From Geminicoccaceae bacterium (GTDB lineage Bacteria; Pseudomonadota; Alphaproteobacteria; Geminicoccales; Geminicoccaceae), in contig AP024683.1 of assembly GCA_025999455.1 (NCBI GenBank), forward strand, positions 2,177,501 to 2,241,500: a DNA stretch of 64,000 bases. Direction: 5' to 3'. The notes below the pieces were generated by a model. That model did no database searches and was not told the DNA's origin. It saw only the letters and a program-made list of their open reading frames with translations. Within the stretch, counting starts at the first letter, position 1. Every line of letters begins with the position of its first letter. A program made the translations under genes and the position numbers. Positions 52,300 through 62,693 of this stretch are shown piece by piece.

Positions 52300-53043
52300 T
52301 CAGAGGAAGAAGCGGATGCCCACGAGGAAGGAGAGATCGTCGGCATCCTCGCCCTCCTCGCGCGCCAGATCGGCCGTGTCGCCGAACTTGCGCTCCCAGA
52401 GGATGCCGACATAGGGCGCGACCTTGCGGACGAGCTCGTAGCGCAGGCGAAGGCCGAGCTCGACCGCGCCGAGCCCGCTCCCGATCCCGCGCTCGCGCAC
52501 GCTCTGGGCGGCGAGGTCCACCTCCGCCGACGGCTGGAGGATCAGCTGCTGGGTGATCAAGAGCTCGTACTCGGCAGAAATCCTGGCCGAGAGCTCGCCC
52601 TCGTCGCTCAGGAACGCCGACGCGTCGACCTCGAACCAGTAAGGTGCCAGACCGTGCAGCGAGAGCACGGCGAACCCACGGTCGGGGCTCGGTGCGACGT
52701 CGTAGCGGATGCCCACCCGGCCGTCGAAGTAATCCGAGATCCGCCGGCTGTAGAGCAACTGGAACTCGGCCTGTTCCGGCCGCTCGCCGTTCGGCTTCTC
52801 ACCCTTCGTCTCGAGCCAGGCCTTGTGGTCGTCGGTACCGATCCAGGCATGGGCTTCCCAAGCGACGGCGTTGGCGCCGTTGCGGATCCGCTGCTCGAGC
52901 TGCTCCACCTGCAAAGCGTGGAAAAGGTGGAGGTGGCCGGTCTCCGCCGCCCGCACGGGCTCAACGAGCGTCAGGGCCGGTAGGACGGCGGCGCACGCCG
53001 CGAGGCCGAGGCGCGCCGCGTCGGATCCCTCGATGGAGTCCAT
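52300..53043 (-). CDS. copB: Copper resistance protein B (outer membrane)
   Basis: A 247-residue outer-membrane beta-barrel of the CopB/PcoB family. A signal sequence of about 32 residues is followed by EQLEQRIRNGANAVAWEAHAW and DHKAWLETKGEK, both typical of CopB, and amphipathic strands ending in VGIRFFL with a terminal aromatic region. The methionine/histidine-rich N-terminal part found in many CopB proteins is missing. It is last in the copper operon, 9 bases after copA. Confidence 0.9.
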   Translation of the reverse strand: MDSIEGSDAARLGLAACAAVLPALTLVEPVRAAETGHLHLFHALQVEQLEQRIRNGANAVAWEAHAWIGTDDHKAWLETKGEKPNGERPEQAEFQLLYSRRISDYFDGRVGIRYDVAPSPDRGFAVLSLHGLAPYWFEVDASAFLSDEGELSARISAEYELLITQQLILQPSAEVDLAAQSVRERGIGSGLGAVELGLRLRYELVRKVAPYVGILWERKFGDTADLAREEGEDADDLSFLVGIRFFL

Positions 53044-53052
53044 CCGTGGGCC

Positions 53053-54741
53053 TCACGCGAGCTTCGGCTCGACGACGAACCGCGTCATCATCCCCGCTTC
53101 CATGTGGTAGAGGAGATGGCAGTGGAACGGCCACTCACCGGGCTCGTTCGCCGTGAGGACGACCGAGACGGTCCGGCCGGGCGGCACGACCACGACGTGC
53201 TTGCGCGGCTTGCGGTCGCCTTGCCCGTTCTCGAGCTCGACGAACATGCCGTGCAGGTGCATCGGGTGGGCCATCATCGTCGTGTTGACGAACTTGATCC
53301 GCACCCGGTCCCCGTAGCGCACGCGGATGGGCTCCTCCTTGCCGAAGGGCCGGCCGTTCAAGCTCCACATGTAGCGTTCCATGATGCCGGTGAGCCGGAC
53401 CTCGATCTCGTGCGTGGGCTCCCGGTCGTCCGGGTTGCGCGTGGCGGCGCGGAGGTCGGCGTAGGCGAGCGCCTTCATGCCGGGCGGCGTGGCCGCGTCG
53501 GCCCAGCCGAACGGTCGCCGCGGCCGGCCGACGGGCGTGGACGCGCCGTGCCCCGCGGCACCGTGGTCCATGCCGGCGCCGTGATGACCGGCGTGCGCCG
53601 CCCCGTGGTCCGCGGCGCCTCCGTGGCCCGACTCGCCGTGGTCCATGCCCATGTCGGCCATGCTCAAGATCGTGCGCGGGCGCCGTTCGGGGATCGGTCC
53701 CTCCATGCCCGCGCGTGGCGCGAGCGTCGCCCGGGCGTAGCCCGACCGGTCGATCGGCTCGGCGAAGATCGTGAAGGCCTTGTCCTCGCGCGGTAGGACG
53801 ACGACGTCGTAGGTCTCGCCGACCCCGAAGCGGAACTCGTCGACCCGAATCGGCTGGACGTTCTGGCCGTCGGCCGCGACCACGGTCATGGGCAGCCCCG
53901 GGATCCGCACGTCGAAGAAGGTCATCGCCGAGGCGTTGATGAAGCGGAGCCGGACGCGTTGGCCCGGCTCGAAGAGCGCGGTCCAGTTGTCCTTCGGACC
54001 ACGCCCGTTGACGAGGAAGGTGTAGCCCGTGACGTCGGCCAGGTCGGTCGGGTCCATCCGCATCTCGGCCCAGTGCAGCCGGTCGGTGAGCGCGTTCCAG
54101 AACCCCTCCCGGCTCACGTCACGGAAGAAATCGACGAGCGTTCGTTTCTGGTAGTTGTAATAGCCGGGATCGATCTTGAGGTTGCCGAGGACCCGGCGCG
54201 GATCCTCCTGGGTGTGGTCGGAGAGGACGACGACGTAGTCGCGATCGGCCTTGACCGGCTCGCGTCCGGCCGGCTCGATCACGATCGCCCCGTACATCCC
54301 CTGCTGCTCCTGCATCGCGGAGTGGCTGTGGTACCAATAGGTTCCCGATTGCCGGAGCTTGAACCGATAGGTGTAGGTCTCGCCCGGGCGGATGGCGACG
54401 AAGCCGTTGAAGCCGGGCGCGCCGTCCATGACCCCTTCGAGCAGGAGCCCGTGCCAGTGGATCGAGGTCGGCACGTCCAGGCGGTTGGTGGCGTGGATCA
54501 CGACCTCCTCGCCCTCGCGCCAGCGCAGGGTCGGCGCCGGCACGGAGCCACCCATCATGATCGCCTTGCTGCTGATCCCGTCGACGGTGATCCGCCCGGC
54601 TGTGATCTCGAGCTCGTATTCACGGGCCGCCGTCGCGAAACTGCGGCGACCCGGGTGGATCGAGAAAGTTCCCGCGATTCCCGCGGCGCCGGCCAGTTGG
54701 AGGGCGCGCCGCCGGGAGAAGGTGAAGCCTCGTCCGGTCAT
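53053..54741 (-). CDS. copA: Copper resistance multicopper oxidase CopA
   Basis: A 562-residue periplasmic oxidase that oxidises Cu(I) and binds copper. The twin-arginine signal is FSRRRALQLAGAAG. Copper ligands lie in HWHG (95-98), WYHSH (136-140), HPMHLHG (492-498) and HCHLLYHMEAGM (540-551). A His/Met/Gly-rich stretch at about 361-399 should bind extra Cu(I). The FNGFVAIRPGETYTY region is typical of the family. RBS GGAG precedes the ATG. This is the oxidase, not the P-type ATPase of the same name. Confidence 0.95.
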   Translation of the reverse strand: MTGRGFTFSRRRALQLAGAAGIAGTFSIHPGRRSFATAAREYELEITAGRITVDGISSKAIMMGGSVPAPTLRWREGEEVVIHATNRLDVPTSIHWHGLLLEGVMDGAPGFNGFVAIRPGETYTYRFKLRQSGTYWYHSHSAMQEQQGMYGAIVIEPAGREPVKADRDYVVVLSDHTQEDPRRVLGNLKIDPGYYNYQKRTLVDFFRDVSREGFWNALTDRLHWAEMRMDPTDLADVTGYTFLVNGRGPKDNWTALFEPGQRVRLRFINASAMTFFDVRIPGLPMTVVAADGQNVQPIRVDEFRFGVGETYDVVVLPREDKAFTIFAEPIDRSGYARATLAPRAGMEGPIPERRPRTILSMADMGMDHGESGHGGAADHGAAHAGHHGAGMDHGAAGHGASTPVGRPRRPFGWADAATPPGMKALAYADLRAATRNPDDREPTHEIEVRLTGIMERYMWSLNGRPFGKEEPIRVRYGDRVRIKFVNTTMMAHPMHLHGMFVELENGQGDRKPRKHVVVVPPGRTVSVVLTANEPGEWPFHCHLLYHMEAGMMTRFVVEPKLA

Positions 54742-54757
54742 CTCCCGCTCCTCCCCG

Positions 54758-55321
54758 TCACTTCGCGAAGGTGATCTTGCCGACCATGCCGGCCTCGTAA
54801 TGGCCCGGCACGTTGCAGGCGAATTCGAGTTCCGTGGCCTTCGAGAATTTCCAGACGAGCTCGGCGGTCTTGCCCGGCTCGACCAGCACGCTGTTGGGAT
54901 GGTCGTGCTTCATCATCTCGTCCATGCTCATGCCGCCCATCTTGGAATGATCGATCTTGGACGGATCGCTGATGAAGCTGGTCGGGGTGAGCACGCCGTG
55001 CTCCATCAACATCGCCATCTCGGCTTGGTGTTCGGCGTGCATGGCGGCGGTGCCGATGCTGAACTCGTGCAGGAGCTCGCCTTTGTTGACGACGACGAAG
55101 CGGACGATTTCTCCCGCTTTCACCGTCACCTTGTCGGGCTCGAATTCGTTGTCGCGCATCGTGATGGTGACGGTGCGCGTGGCTTGCTTCGCTTTGGCGG
55201 GCTCACCGAAGGGCAGCCGATGGTCGGGCCCGGCGAGCGCGGCGCCGGCGAGGACGGCGGTCGCGAGGACCGTCGAAAGGCGAAGGGAGACACGAAGCGC
55301 ACGGGAACGTGCACGCGACAT
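54758..55321 (-). CDS. Cupredoxin-domain periplasmic protein (CopI-like)
   Basis: A 187-residue secreted cupredoxin. A signal peptide (about 1-30) is followed by a blue-copper fold with the copper ligands in LLHEFSIG and FACNVPGHYEAGM (Cys, His, Met). Two inserted Met/His-rich stretches, HAEHQAEMAMLMEH and DHSKMGGMSMDEMMKHDH, should bind more copper. Similar proteins confer copper tolerance in other proteobacteria. It lies between the Cys/His-rich protein and copA in one operon. Confidence 0.87.
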   Translation of the reverse strand: MSRARSRALRVSLRLSTVLATAVLAGAALAGPDHRLPFGEPAKAKQATRTVTITMRDNEFEPDKVTVKAGEIVRFVVVNKGELLHEFSIGTAAMHAEHQAEMAMLMEHGVLTPTSFISDPSKIDHSKMGGMSMDEMMKHDHPNSVLVEPGKTAELVWKFSKATELEFACNVPGHYEAGMVGKITFAK

Positions 55322-55375
55322 GGTTCGGCTCCGGTCGATGGGGTCGAAAACGACGTCGGAAATAGGGCGCGGAGA

Positions 55376-55813
55376 TCAGCCGCGCGGCGGGCGCAACGGT
55401 CCTTCCGACAGGGTCGCGGGGACGAAGGGCGCCGAGAAAAGACAACGCGGTGCCGACGGTCCCGAACTCGGACCGACGATCGGCTCGGCCGCGGCGATCA
55501 CCGGCGAGCACGCCGCCATGCAGCAGCCCGGCGAGGCCTCGTGCCCCGCGGCCGGTGCGCCGTGCTCTCGCGCGCCGCAGCTCGCTCGGCCGGGAGCCGA
55601 CACCTCGCGCTCGAGATCGAATCCGTCGACCGCGAGGACCGCTGCGTCCTGCGACGCGACCCCTCGGGGTCCGTGATCGTGTGGGCAGGGGGACACCCCT
55701 GCGTGGGCCAGGCCACCGACCACGACGAGCAGGAGCAAGGCCGAGAGCACACCGCGAACCCGGTACGCCGCCACCCGCGCGTTCGTGAGGAACCTCTTCG
55801 GGAGAGCGAGCAT
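55376..55813 (-). CDS. Small Cys/His-rich protein at head of copper operon
   Basis: A 145-residue protein with an N-terminal hydrophobic signal or anchor (VLSALLLLVVVGGLAHA, about 22-38) and cysteines and histidines in SPCPHDHGP and GCCMAACSPVIAA. It resembles short DUF2946-like proteins near copper genes, but I cannot assign a family with confidence. It is the first gene after a good leftward promoter and 54 bases before the cupredoxin gene. The ribosome site is weak and the start uncertain. Confidence 0.55.
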   Translation of the reverse strand: MLALPKRFLTNARVAAYRVRGVLSALLLLVVVGGLAHAGVSPCPHDHGPRGVASQDAAVLAVDGFDLEREVSAPGRASCGAREHGAPAAGHEASPGCCMAACSPVIAAAEPIVGPSSGPSAPRCLFSAPFVPATLSEGPLRPPRG

Positions 55814-56174
55814 CCGGCTCGTCGCCTCGCTCCTGAGCGCACGCCACAGACTTCGGTCTGCGACCGGCAGGCCCGCACCGAGGGCACGGTCCGCAGCTTC
55901 CTCGTCGTGACGGCTCGCGCAGCCGCGATCCGCAACGTCTTATAACGCAGGTGTCGGGCGAGGACAAGCGTCGGGCTCGGCTCGTTTTCTCTCGTGACCC
56001 GACCCTTTTCCCCCGGGGCGTGCCGGGCGCGGGCCACTCCCCGTCACCGGTTCGGCGCTCCACCCTGCCCGGCGGCGGCGCTCGACCCGGCGCCGGGGCC
56101 GGCCGCCTGCAGGTTGGCGACACGGCGGCGGGGATGTAACCATCGCGCCGCACCGACGCGGAGCCCGATCGTCC
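55814..56174. other. Intergenic region between copper operon and dppC
   Basis: This 361-base gap holds the copper promoter at 55939-55967 with its leader of about 120 bases. The remaining 200 bases before dppC are very GC-rich and show no gene, no dppA or dppB remnant and no clear rightward promoter. Confidence 0.5.
55939..55967 (-). promoter_or_regulatory. Promoter of the copper-resistance operon
   Basis: On the minus strand, TTGTCC (55967-55962) and TATAAG (55944-55939) have 17-base spacing. The -10 is one of the best in the window. No clear CopR or CueR box was recognised around it. Confidence 0.6.
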
Positions 56175-57089
56175 GTGACCGCCGCCCTCCGGCGTTTCTT
56201 CGATCACGATCTCTGGTGGAGCTTCACCCGCTCGCCGCTCACCGTCGCGGCCGCCCTCGTCACCCTCCTCTTCCTGGTCGCCGCACTCGCGGCCCCCTGG
56301 ATCACCCCGCACGACCCGTTCGATCCGGCGCGCGTCGATCTCCTCGACGCCTTCACCCCGCCCGTCTGGACCGAACGCGGCGATCCGCGCTTCCTCCTCG
56401 GCACCGACGATCAGGGCCGCGACATCCTCTCGACGATCGTCTGGGGCTCCAGGATCTCGCTGCTCGTGGGCTTCGCGGCCGTGCTCCTCTCGGCCACGCT
56501 CGGCGTCGCCCTCGGCGTTTCCGCCGGCTACGTGGGCGGGGTGTACGAGTCGGTCGTCATGCGGCTCGCCGACGTCCAGCTCACGATCCCGGGCATCCTC
56601 GTGGCGCTCACGATCAACGGCGTGGCCCGCACGCTCGTCCCGCGCGAGCTCCAAGAAGCCGCGGCGATCTGGGTCCTCGTGCTCGCGATCGGGATCTCGG
56701 ATTGGCCCAAATACGCCCGCCTCGCGCGCGGCACGACGCTCGTCGAGAAGAACAAGGAATACATCGCGGCGGCGCGGGTGATGGGGCTGCACCCCTTGCG
56801 CATCATGGTGAGCCATCTCCTGCCGAACGTGATCGGGCCCGTGCTCGTCATCGGCACGATCGGCCTCGCCCTCGCCATCATCTCCGAGGCCACGCTGTCG
56901 TTCCTCGGGGTCGGCGTGCCGCCCACCACCCCCTCGCTCGGCACGCTCATCCGGATCGGCAACGACTTCCTCTTCTCGGGCGAGTGGTGGATCACGCTCT
57001 TCCCCTCGCTCGCCCTCGTCCTGCTCGTCCTCGCGGTCAATCTCTTGGGGGATTGGCTGCGCGACGCCTTCAACCCGAAGCTCCGCTGA
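56175..57089 (+). CDS. Peptide/nickel-type ABC transporter permease (DppC-like)
   Basis: A 304-residue permease of the dipeptide/oligopeptide family with the N-terminal OppC domain (first helix about 24-43) and RFLLGTDDQGRDILSTIVWG, a strong DppC pattern. The ATPase-docking loop reads IAAARVMGLHPLRIMVSHLL, followed by SEATLSFLGVGVPP. It starts at a GTG. Such operons normally begin with a binding protein (A) and a first permease (B); both are missing here, and the upstream gap holds no trace of them. Confidence 0.92.
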   Translation: MTAALRRFFDHDLWWSFTRSPLTVAAALVTLLFLVAALAAPWITPHDPFDPARVDLLDAFTPPVWTERGDPRFLLGTDDQGRDILSTIVWGSRISLLVGFAAVLLSATLGVALGVSAGYVGGVYESVVMRLADVQLTIPGILVALTINGVARTLVPRELQEAAAIWVLVLAIGISDWPKYARLARGTTLVEKNKEYIAAARVMGLHPLRIMVSHLLPNVIGPVLVIGTIGLALAIISEATLSFLGVGVPPTTPSLGTLIRIGNDFLFSGEWWITLFPSLALVLLVLAVNLLGDWLRDAFNPKLR

Positions 57090-57096
57090 GGCCCGC

Positions 57097-58067
<971 letters not shown>

Positions 58068-58071
<4 letters not shown>

Positions 58072-59069
58072 CGCGGCCGCTCGTCGAGGTCGAGGGGCTC
58101 GCGCGGCGCTTCGACGTCTCGCGGCCCTGGCTCGCCCGCTTGCTCGCCCGCGAACCGCGCCGCTTCCTCCACGCCGTGGCCGGGGTCGACTTCGCGATCC
58201 CGCGCGGCACGACGATGGCGCTCGTCGGCGAATCGGGCTGCGGGAAATCGACCGTGGCGCGGATGCTCGTGGGGCTGCTCCGGCCGAGCGCTGGGCGGAT
58301 CGTCTTCGACGGCACGCCGCTCGATCCGGACGCCGGGCGCAAGGCGCTCGCGCCGATTCGCCGCCGGATGCAGATGATCTTCCAGGACCCTTACGCCAGC
58401 CTCGATCCGCGCTGGCGGGTCGAGGCGATCGTCGCCGAACCGCTCGACGCCTTCGGGCTCGTGCGCGACCGGGCCGAGCGGCGCGAACGGGTGGCCGAGC
58501 TCTTGCGCGCCGTGGGGCTGAGCCCCGCCGACGGGCGCAAATATCCGCACGAGTTCTCCGGGGGTCAGCGGCAGCGGATCAGCATCGCCCGCGCCCTCGC
58601 GAGCCGGCCCGACTTCCTGGTGTGCGACGAGCCCACCTCCGCCCTCGACGTGTCGGTCCAGGCGCAGATCTTGAACCTCATGAAGGAGCTGCAGGAGCAG
58701 CTCGGACTCACCTACCTCCTGATCAGCCACAATCTGGCGGTGGTGAGCGTGATGGCCGATCAGGTCGGCGTCATGTATCTCGGCCGGATCGTCGAGTTGG
58801 CACCGGCCGACGAGCTCTTCGCGAGGCCGCGCCATCCCTACACGCGGCTCCTGCTCGACACGGTCCCCGACCTCGAGATGCGCCGGCGCGAGCGCGCACC
58901 CGTGGCGGGCGAGGTGCCGAGCCCGATCGATCCGCCGCCGGGCTGCGCCTTCCACCCGCGCTGCCCGTTCGCCGAGCGGCGCTGCCGGGCGGAGCGGCCC
59001 GCGCTCCTGCCCGCCGGCCCCGCTCGGGTCGCCTGCCACGCGGTCGAGGAGGGGCGCCTTCCGGCCTGA
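58068..59069 (+). CDS. Peptide-type ABC transporter ATPase (DppF-like)
   Basis: A 333-residue ATPase with Walker [11 protein letters not shown]-loop [13 protein letters not shown], signature [16 protein letters not shown], Walker [15 protein letters not shown] and switch SHNLAVV. The C-terminal [14 protein letters not shown] repeats the cysteine motif of DppD. The two ATPases would form the heterodimer that drives the importer. Confidence 0.94.
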
Positions 59070-59081
59070 GAAGGCGGGCCC

Positions 59082-59549
59082 TCAGCTCGCGGTCCGCTGC
59101 TCGGCGAGCAACATCGAGCGGAGGTCTTCGGCGGCCCGCTCGAGGAACAAGAGCACGCGCGCGTCGCCGTAATCGTAGAAGACGTCGTCCGGATCGCTCA
59201 CCGTGGTCGCGCGGAAGCGGCTCACCGCGAGATCGAGGACGGCCATCACGCTCTCGAGGTTGCGCGCCGGGGTCGTCAAGAGCATGTTCTCGAGCTCCTC
59301 GATCTGCCGATCGACCTGCTCGATCTCGCGTTCGATCTCGTCGAGCCCGGCTTCCTTCTCGGCCTTGGAGAGATCGCTCATCATCGAGCGGATCTCCTCG
59401 GCCGACATGCCGACGAGCTGGAGCGGCACGAAGGTCCATTCGGGCAGGCTGCGGCGCAGCCGGTCCTGACGCTCGACGAGCGCGTCGCGACGCCGCTGCA
59501 GCTCGCTCAAGCGCCGGACGAGGAGCATCGTGTTCGTGATCACCGCCAT
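59082..59549 (-). CDS. Coiled-coil hypothetical protein
   Basis: A 155-residue acidic, soluble protein without a signal sequence. Two coiled-coil stretches are visible, about 9-35 (VRRLSELQRRRDALVERQDRL, shortened here) and 58-91 (DLSKAEKEAGLDEIEREIEQ), followed by a globular end with VSDPDDVFYDYGDARVLLF. It could be a scaffold or cell-envelope-associated protein, but I do not recognise the family. It is divergent from the DUF502 gene across an AT-rich gap. Confidence 0.65.
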   Translation of the reverse strand: MAVITNTMLLVRRLSELQRRRDALVERQDRLRRSLPEWTFVPLQLVGMSAEEIRSMMSDLSKAEKEAGLDEIEREIEQVDRQIEELENMLLTTPARNLESVMAVLDLAVSRFRATTVSDPDDVFYDYGDARVLLFLERAAEDLRSMLLAEQRTAS

Positions 59550-59833
59550 GCTCTTCCCTCCACCCTCATCGTCGACCCGCCGGAGACGGCCGAATTCGTG
59601 GGGTGAGCTTGGCGATGGATTGCAGGCCTGTCAACGATTTTTTCATGTTTGGTGAAGACGTTATTTGGAATGAACTTCGATAAAATCCACGATATTTGAA
59701 TTGCCGACAAATTTGATTGAGAGACGGCGAAAATTTTAGGGAAATGCGTCGCGCATCCGCGCGATGGACGCGACGGCCGGCCGGCCGCATAATCCGGCCT
59801 GCCGTGGCCCGTCGGCCGCGAGCGGGTTTCGCC
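59550..59833. other. AT-rich divergent intergenic region
   Basis: Most of this 284-base gap is normal, but about 59620-59745 is visibly AT-rich, unlike anything else in the window. It has a TAAAAT (59681-59686) on the plus strand and a TTGACA (59635-59630) on the minus strand, but no complete promoter is clear. It separates the coiled-coil gene from the DUF502 gene. Confidence 0.4.
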
Positions 59834-60583
59834 ATGAAGCTGAACGAGCCGAGCGGGACGAACACGGATCCGGTCGCGGGGCCCGGCCGGACGTCGCGGT
59901 TCGTGGGGCTGCGCGGCTATCTCCTGGCCGGGATCATCGTCACCGCCCCGATCGGCATCACGCTCTGGCTCGTCTGGCAGGTCGTCGATTACGTGGACCG
60001 GACGGCCGCCGCTCTCCTGCCGGCCCGCTACAATCCCGAGACCTACCTGCCGTTCAGCGTGCCCGGGCTCGGCCTCCTCGTGATCCTCGGGCTCTTGACC
60101 CTGATCGGCTGGTTCACCGCGGGCTTCGTCGGGCGGTCGGTCATGCGGCTCGGCGAAGAGCTCGTCGGCCGCACCCCCGTGGTGCGGACCATCTACGGGA
60201 CCTTGAAGCAGATCTTCGAGACCGTCTTGACCTCCTCCTCGCGCTCGTTCCGCGAGGTCGTGCTCGTCGAGTGGCCGCGCCGCGGCTGCTGGTCGATCGG
60301 CTTCGTCACCGGCACGACCCACTGGGAGATCCCGGGGAAGGGGGCGCCCGACATGGTCAACGTCTTCATGCCCTGCACCCCGAACCCGACGACCGGCTAT
60401 CTGATGTTCGTGTCGCGCACCGAGCTCGTGCCGATCGCCCTGACGGTCGAGGAGGGGATGCGGATGGTCGTCTCGGGCGGGATCGTCAACATGCCGCTGC
60501 GTGAGGCCGAGCCGCGAGGCTCAACCGGCCGCGAGGAGGCCGAGCGCCGCCGTCCGATCGAACAGCTCCAAGAGGTGCCGTAA
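59834..60583 (+). CDS. DUF502 family membrane protein
   Basis: A 249-residue inner-membrane protein of the DUF502 family. The first helix is about 27-49 (GYLLAGIIVTAPIGITLWLV), the second about 71-93 (LGLLVILGLLTLIGWFTAG). Conserved patterns follow: TPVVRTIYGTLKQIFETV, RGCWSIGFVTG and VFMPCTPNPTTGYLMFV. The function is unknown; relatives are widespread in bacteria and plants. An upstream ATG at 59744 would add a basic tail. The end overlaps recG by 63 bases. Confidence 0.9.
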   Translation: MKLNEPSGTNTDPVAGPGRTSRFVGLRGYLLAGIIVTAPIGITLWLVWQVVDYVDRTAAALLPARYNPETYLPFSVPGLGLLVILGLLTLIGWFTAGFVGRSVMRLGEELVGRTPVVRTIYGTLKQIFETVLTSSSRSFREVVLVEWPRRGCWSIGFVTGTTHWEIPGKGAPDMVNVFMPCTPNPTTGYLMFVSRTELVPIALTVEEGMRMVVSGGIVNMPLREAEPRGSTGREEAERRRPIEQLQEVP

Positions 60584-62632
60584 GGCCCGGCCGCGCCGTC
60601 CCTCGAGGCGCGGATCGGCGGCGAGCGCGTCCCGGGCGAGATCGCGCGCGAGCGGCAGGAGATCGCCGTCGCGGGCGAGATCGGCGAAATCGAAGCTCGG
60701 CAGGCCCGATTGCCGGTCGCCCAGGAGCTCGCCCGGGCCGCGCAGCGCGAGGTCGGCCTCGGCCAGGGCGAAGCCGTCGGTGGTGCGCCGCAAGGTCGCG
60801 AGGCGGGAGCGCGCCGCTTCGCCGCCCGCCTCGTCCCACAGGAGGAGGCAGGTGGAGGGACGGCTGCCGCGGCCGACCCGACCGCGCAGCTGGTGGAGTT
60901 GGGCGAGGCCGAACCGCTCCGCGCCTTCGATCACGATCACCGTGGCCTCGGGCACGTCGACCCCGACCTCGACCACGGTCGTGGCGACCAGGAGGCGGAT
61001 CCGGCCGGCGGCGAAGGCGTCCATGACCGCCCGCCGCTCGGCGGCCGGCTGGCGGCCGTGGGCGAGACCCACGAGGTCGCCGAACCGGGCGGCGAGCTCG
61101 GCCCAGCGCGCCCGGGCGGCCGCCCGCTCGGCCCGGCTTTCGCCCTCGATCGCGGGGCAGATCCAATAGAGCCGCTCGCCGCGGGCGAGGGCGCGCCCGC
61201 ACGCCTCGACGACCTCCGCGAGCCGGCGCAGCGGCACCGCGCGGGTGAGAACGGGCAGCCGTCCGGCCGGCCGGGTGCGCAGCTCGCTTACCGCCACGTC
61301 CCCCCATTGCGCCATCAAGAGCGTGCGCGGGATCGGCGTCGCCGAGAGCAGGAGGAGGTCGACACCGCTTCCCTTCTCGACGAGGGCCAGCCGCTGGCGG
61401 ACGCCGAAGCGGTGCTGCTCGTCGATCACCGCGAGGGCGAGATCGGCGAAGCCGACCTCGGGCTCGAGCAGCGCGTGGGTCCCGACCACGAGCGGGAGCT
61501 CGCCGGAAGCGAGCCGGGCGAGCGTGGTCGCCCGCGCCCGCTTCGGCTCGGACCCGACCAGGAGGCCGAGCTCGACGCCGAGCGGGGCGAACCAACGACC
61601 GAGCGTGGCCGCGTGCTGACGGGCGAGGATCTCGGTCGGCGCGAGCAGCGCGGCTTGCCGGCCGGCTTCGACGACCTCGAGGAGCGCGAGCGCCGCGACC
61701 AGCGTCTTGCCCGTGCCGACGTCGCCCATCAGCAGCCGGGTCGCGGCTCGGGGGCCGGCGAGCATGGCCGAGATCTCGGCCGCCGCCCGGCGCTGATCGT
61801 CGGTCGGCGCGAAGGGCAGGGCCGCGAGCAGGGCGCGGCGCAGCCGCCCGTCGCCCCGGGTCGGGCGTTTCGGGACGGCCTCGCGCCGGCGGCGCTCGAG
61901 GGCGAGGGCGAGCTGGGCCGCGATGAGCTCGTCGAGCGCGAGGCGCCGCCGCGCCGTCTCGAGCTCCGTCCGATCGGCCGGGAGGAGCCCGTGCACGCGG
62001 CGGAGCGCGGTCGCGAAGGCGGGGAGGCCGCGCGCGGCCGGGCCGAGCCACTCCTCGAGCGGGACGAGGCGGGCCGCGGCCGCGTGGAGGAGGGCCCGGA
62101 GTTTCGGCTGGGCGAGCCCCTCGACGAGCGGATAGAGGGGGAGAGGGCGAGGTGCCGCGGCGAGCTCGCTCGGCAGGAGCTCGGGATGGGCGATGCGGAA
62201 GCGGCCAGCGTGTCGGCCGAGCCGGCCGTGGACGAGGCGGACGGCACCGACCGCGAACGGGCGGAGCATCCATTCGCCGCGCAGATGGAACCAGACGAGC
62301 TCACCCGGCCGTCCGCCGGCTTCGACCGGCACACGGGTGGGTCGCCCGGCGCGCCCGAGCACGGGCGGCCCGGTCACGGTGACGCGGAGGGTGATCGCCG
62401 CGCCCTCCGCGACGAGGTCGGGATCGTCGGCCGGGCGCGGATCGAGCCAGTCGCGGGGCAGCAGCCGCAGGAGATCGAGGACGCGCGGCGCGTCACGACC
62501 CAGGAGGCGGGCGAGGGCGGCCGCCGTCGCGGGGCCGACCCCCGGCAGGCTCGTGAGCGGGGCCAGGAGCGGGGCGAGCGCCGAGGCGGGTTGCCCGCGC
62601 GCGTCCTCGCGTCGCTTGGCCGGCAGGCCCAA
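60521..62632 (-). CDS. recG: ATP-dependent DNA helicase RecG
   Basis: A 703-residue helicase that remodels stalled forks and Holliday junctions. The N-terminal wedge domain begins with LTSLPGVGPATAAAL. Helicase motifs follow: MGDVGTGKT (Walker A), VIDEQHRFG (the DEQH box), LLLLSATPIPRTL, ICPAIE, and LHQLRGRVGRG. TTG 62632 is chosen because it gives the usual short lead-in to LTSLPGVG and follows GGCGGAG. ATG 62695 is possible but would share CATG with the divergent sdhE start. It converges with the DUF502 gene, overlapping it by 63 bases. Confidence 0.95.
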   Translation of the reverse strand: MGLPAKRREDARGQPASALAPLLAPLTSLPGVGPATAAALARLLGRDAPRVLDLLRLLPRDWLDPRPADDPDLVAEGAAITLRVTVTGPPVLGRAGRPTRVPVEAGGRPGELVWFHLRGEWMLRPFAVGAVRLVHGRLGRHAGRFRIAHPELLPSELAAAPRPLPLYPLVEGLAQPKLRALLHAAAARLVPLEEWLGPAARGLPAFATALRRVHGLLPADRTELETARRRLALDELIAAQLALALERRRREAVPKRPTRGDGRLRRALLAALPFAPTDDQRRAAAEISAMLAGPRAATRLLMGDVGTGKTLVAALALLEVVEAGRQAALLAPTEILARQHAATLGRWFAPLGVELGLLVGSEPKRARATTLARLASGELPLVVGTHALLEPEVGFADLALAVIDEQHRFGVRQRLALVEKGSGVDLLLLSATPIPRTLLMAQWGDVAVSELRTRPAGRLPVLTRAVPLRRLAEVVEACGRALARGERLYWICPAIEGESRAERAAARARWAELAARFGDLVGLAHGRQPAAERRAVMDAFAAGRIRLLVATTVVEVGVDVPEATVIVIEGAERFGLAQLHQLRGRVGRGSRPSTCLLLWDEAGGEAARSRLATLRRTTDGFALAEADLALRGPGELLGDRQSGLPSFDFADLARDGDLLPLARDLARDALAADPRLEGRRGRALRHLLELFDRTAALGLLAAG

Positions 62633-62693
62633 GTCGATTACATCTCCGCCACGCTGGCGCCTCCGGGCGCCTCTTCCCGGAGCGGCACTTAGC

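Noticed and set aside
60710-62692. A rightward open frame of 660 codons opposite recG
   Set aside because: RecG has all helicase motifs; the opposite frame is Gly/Arg/Glu-rich without any domain.
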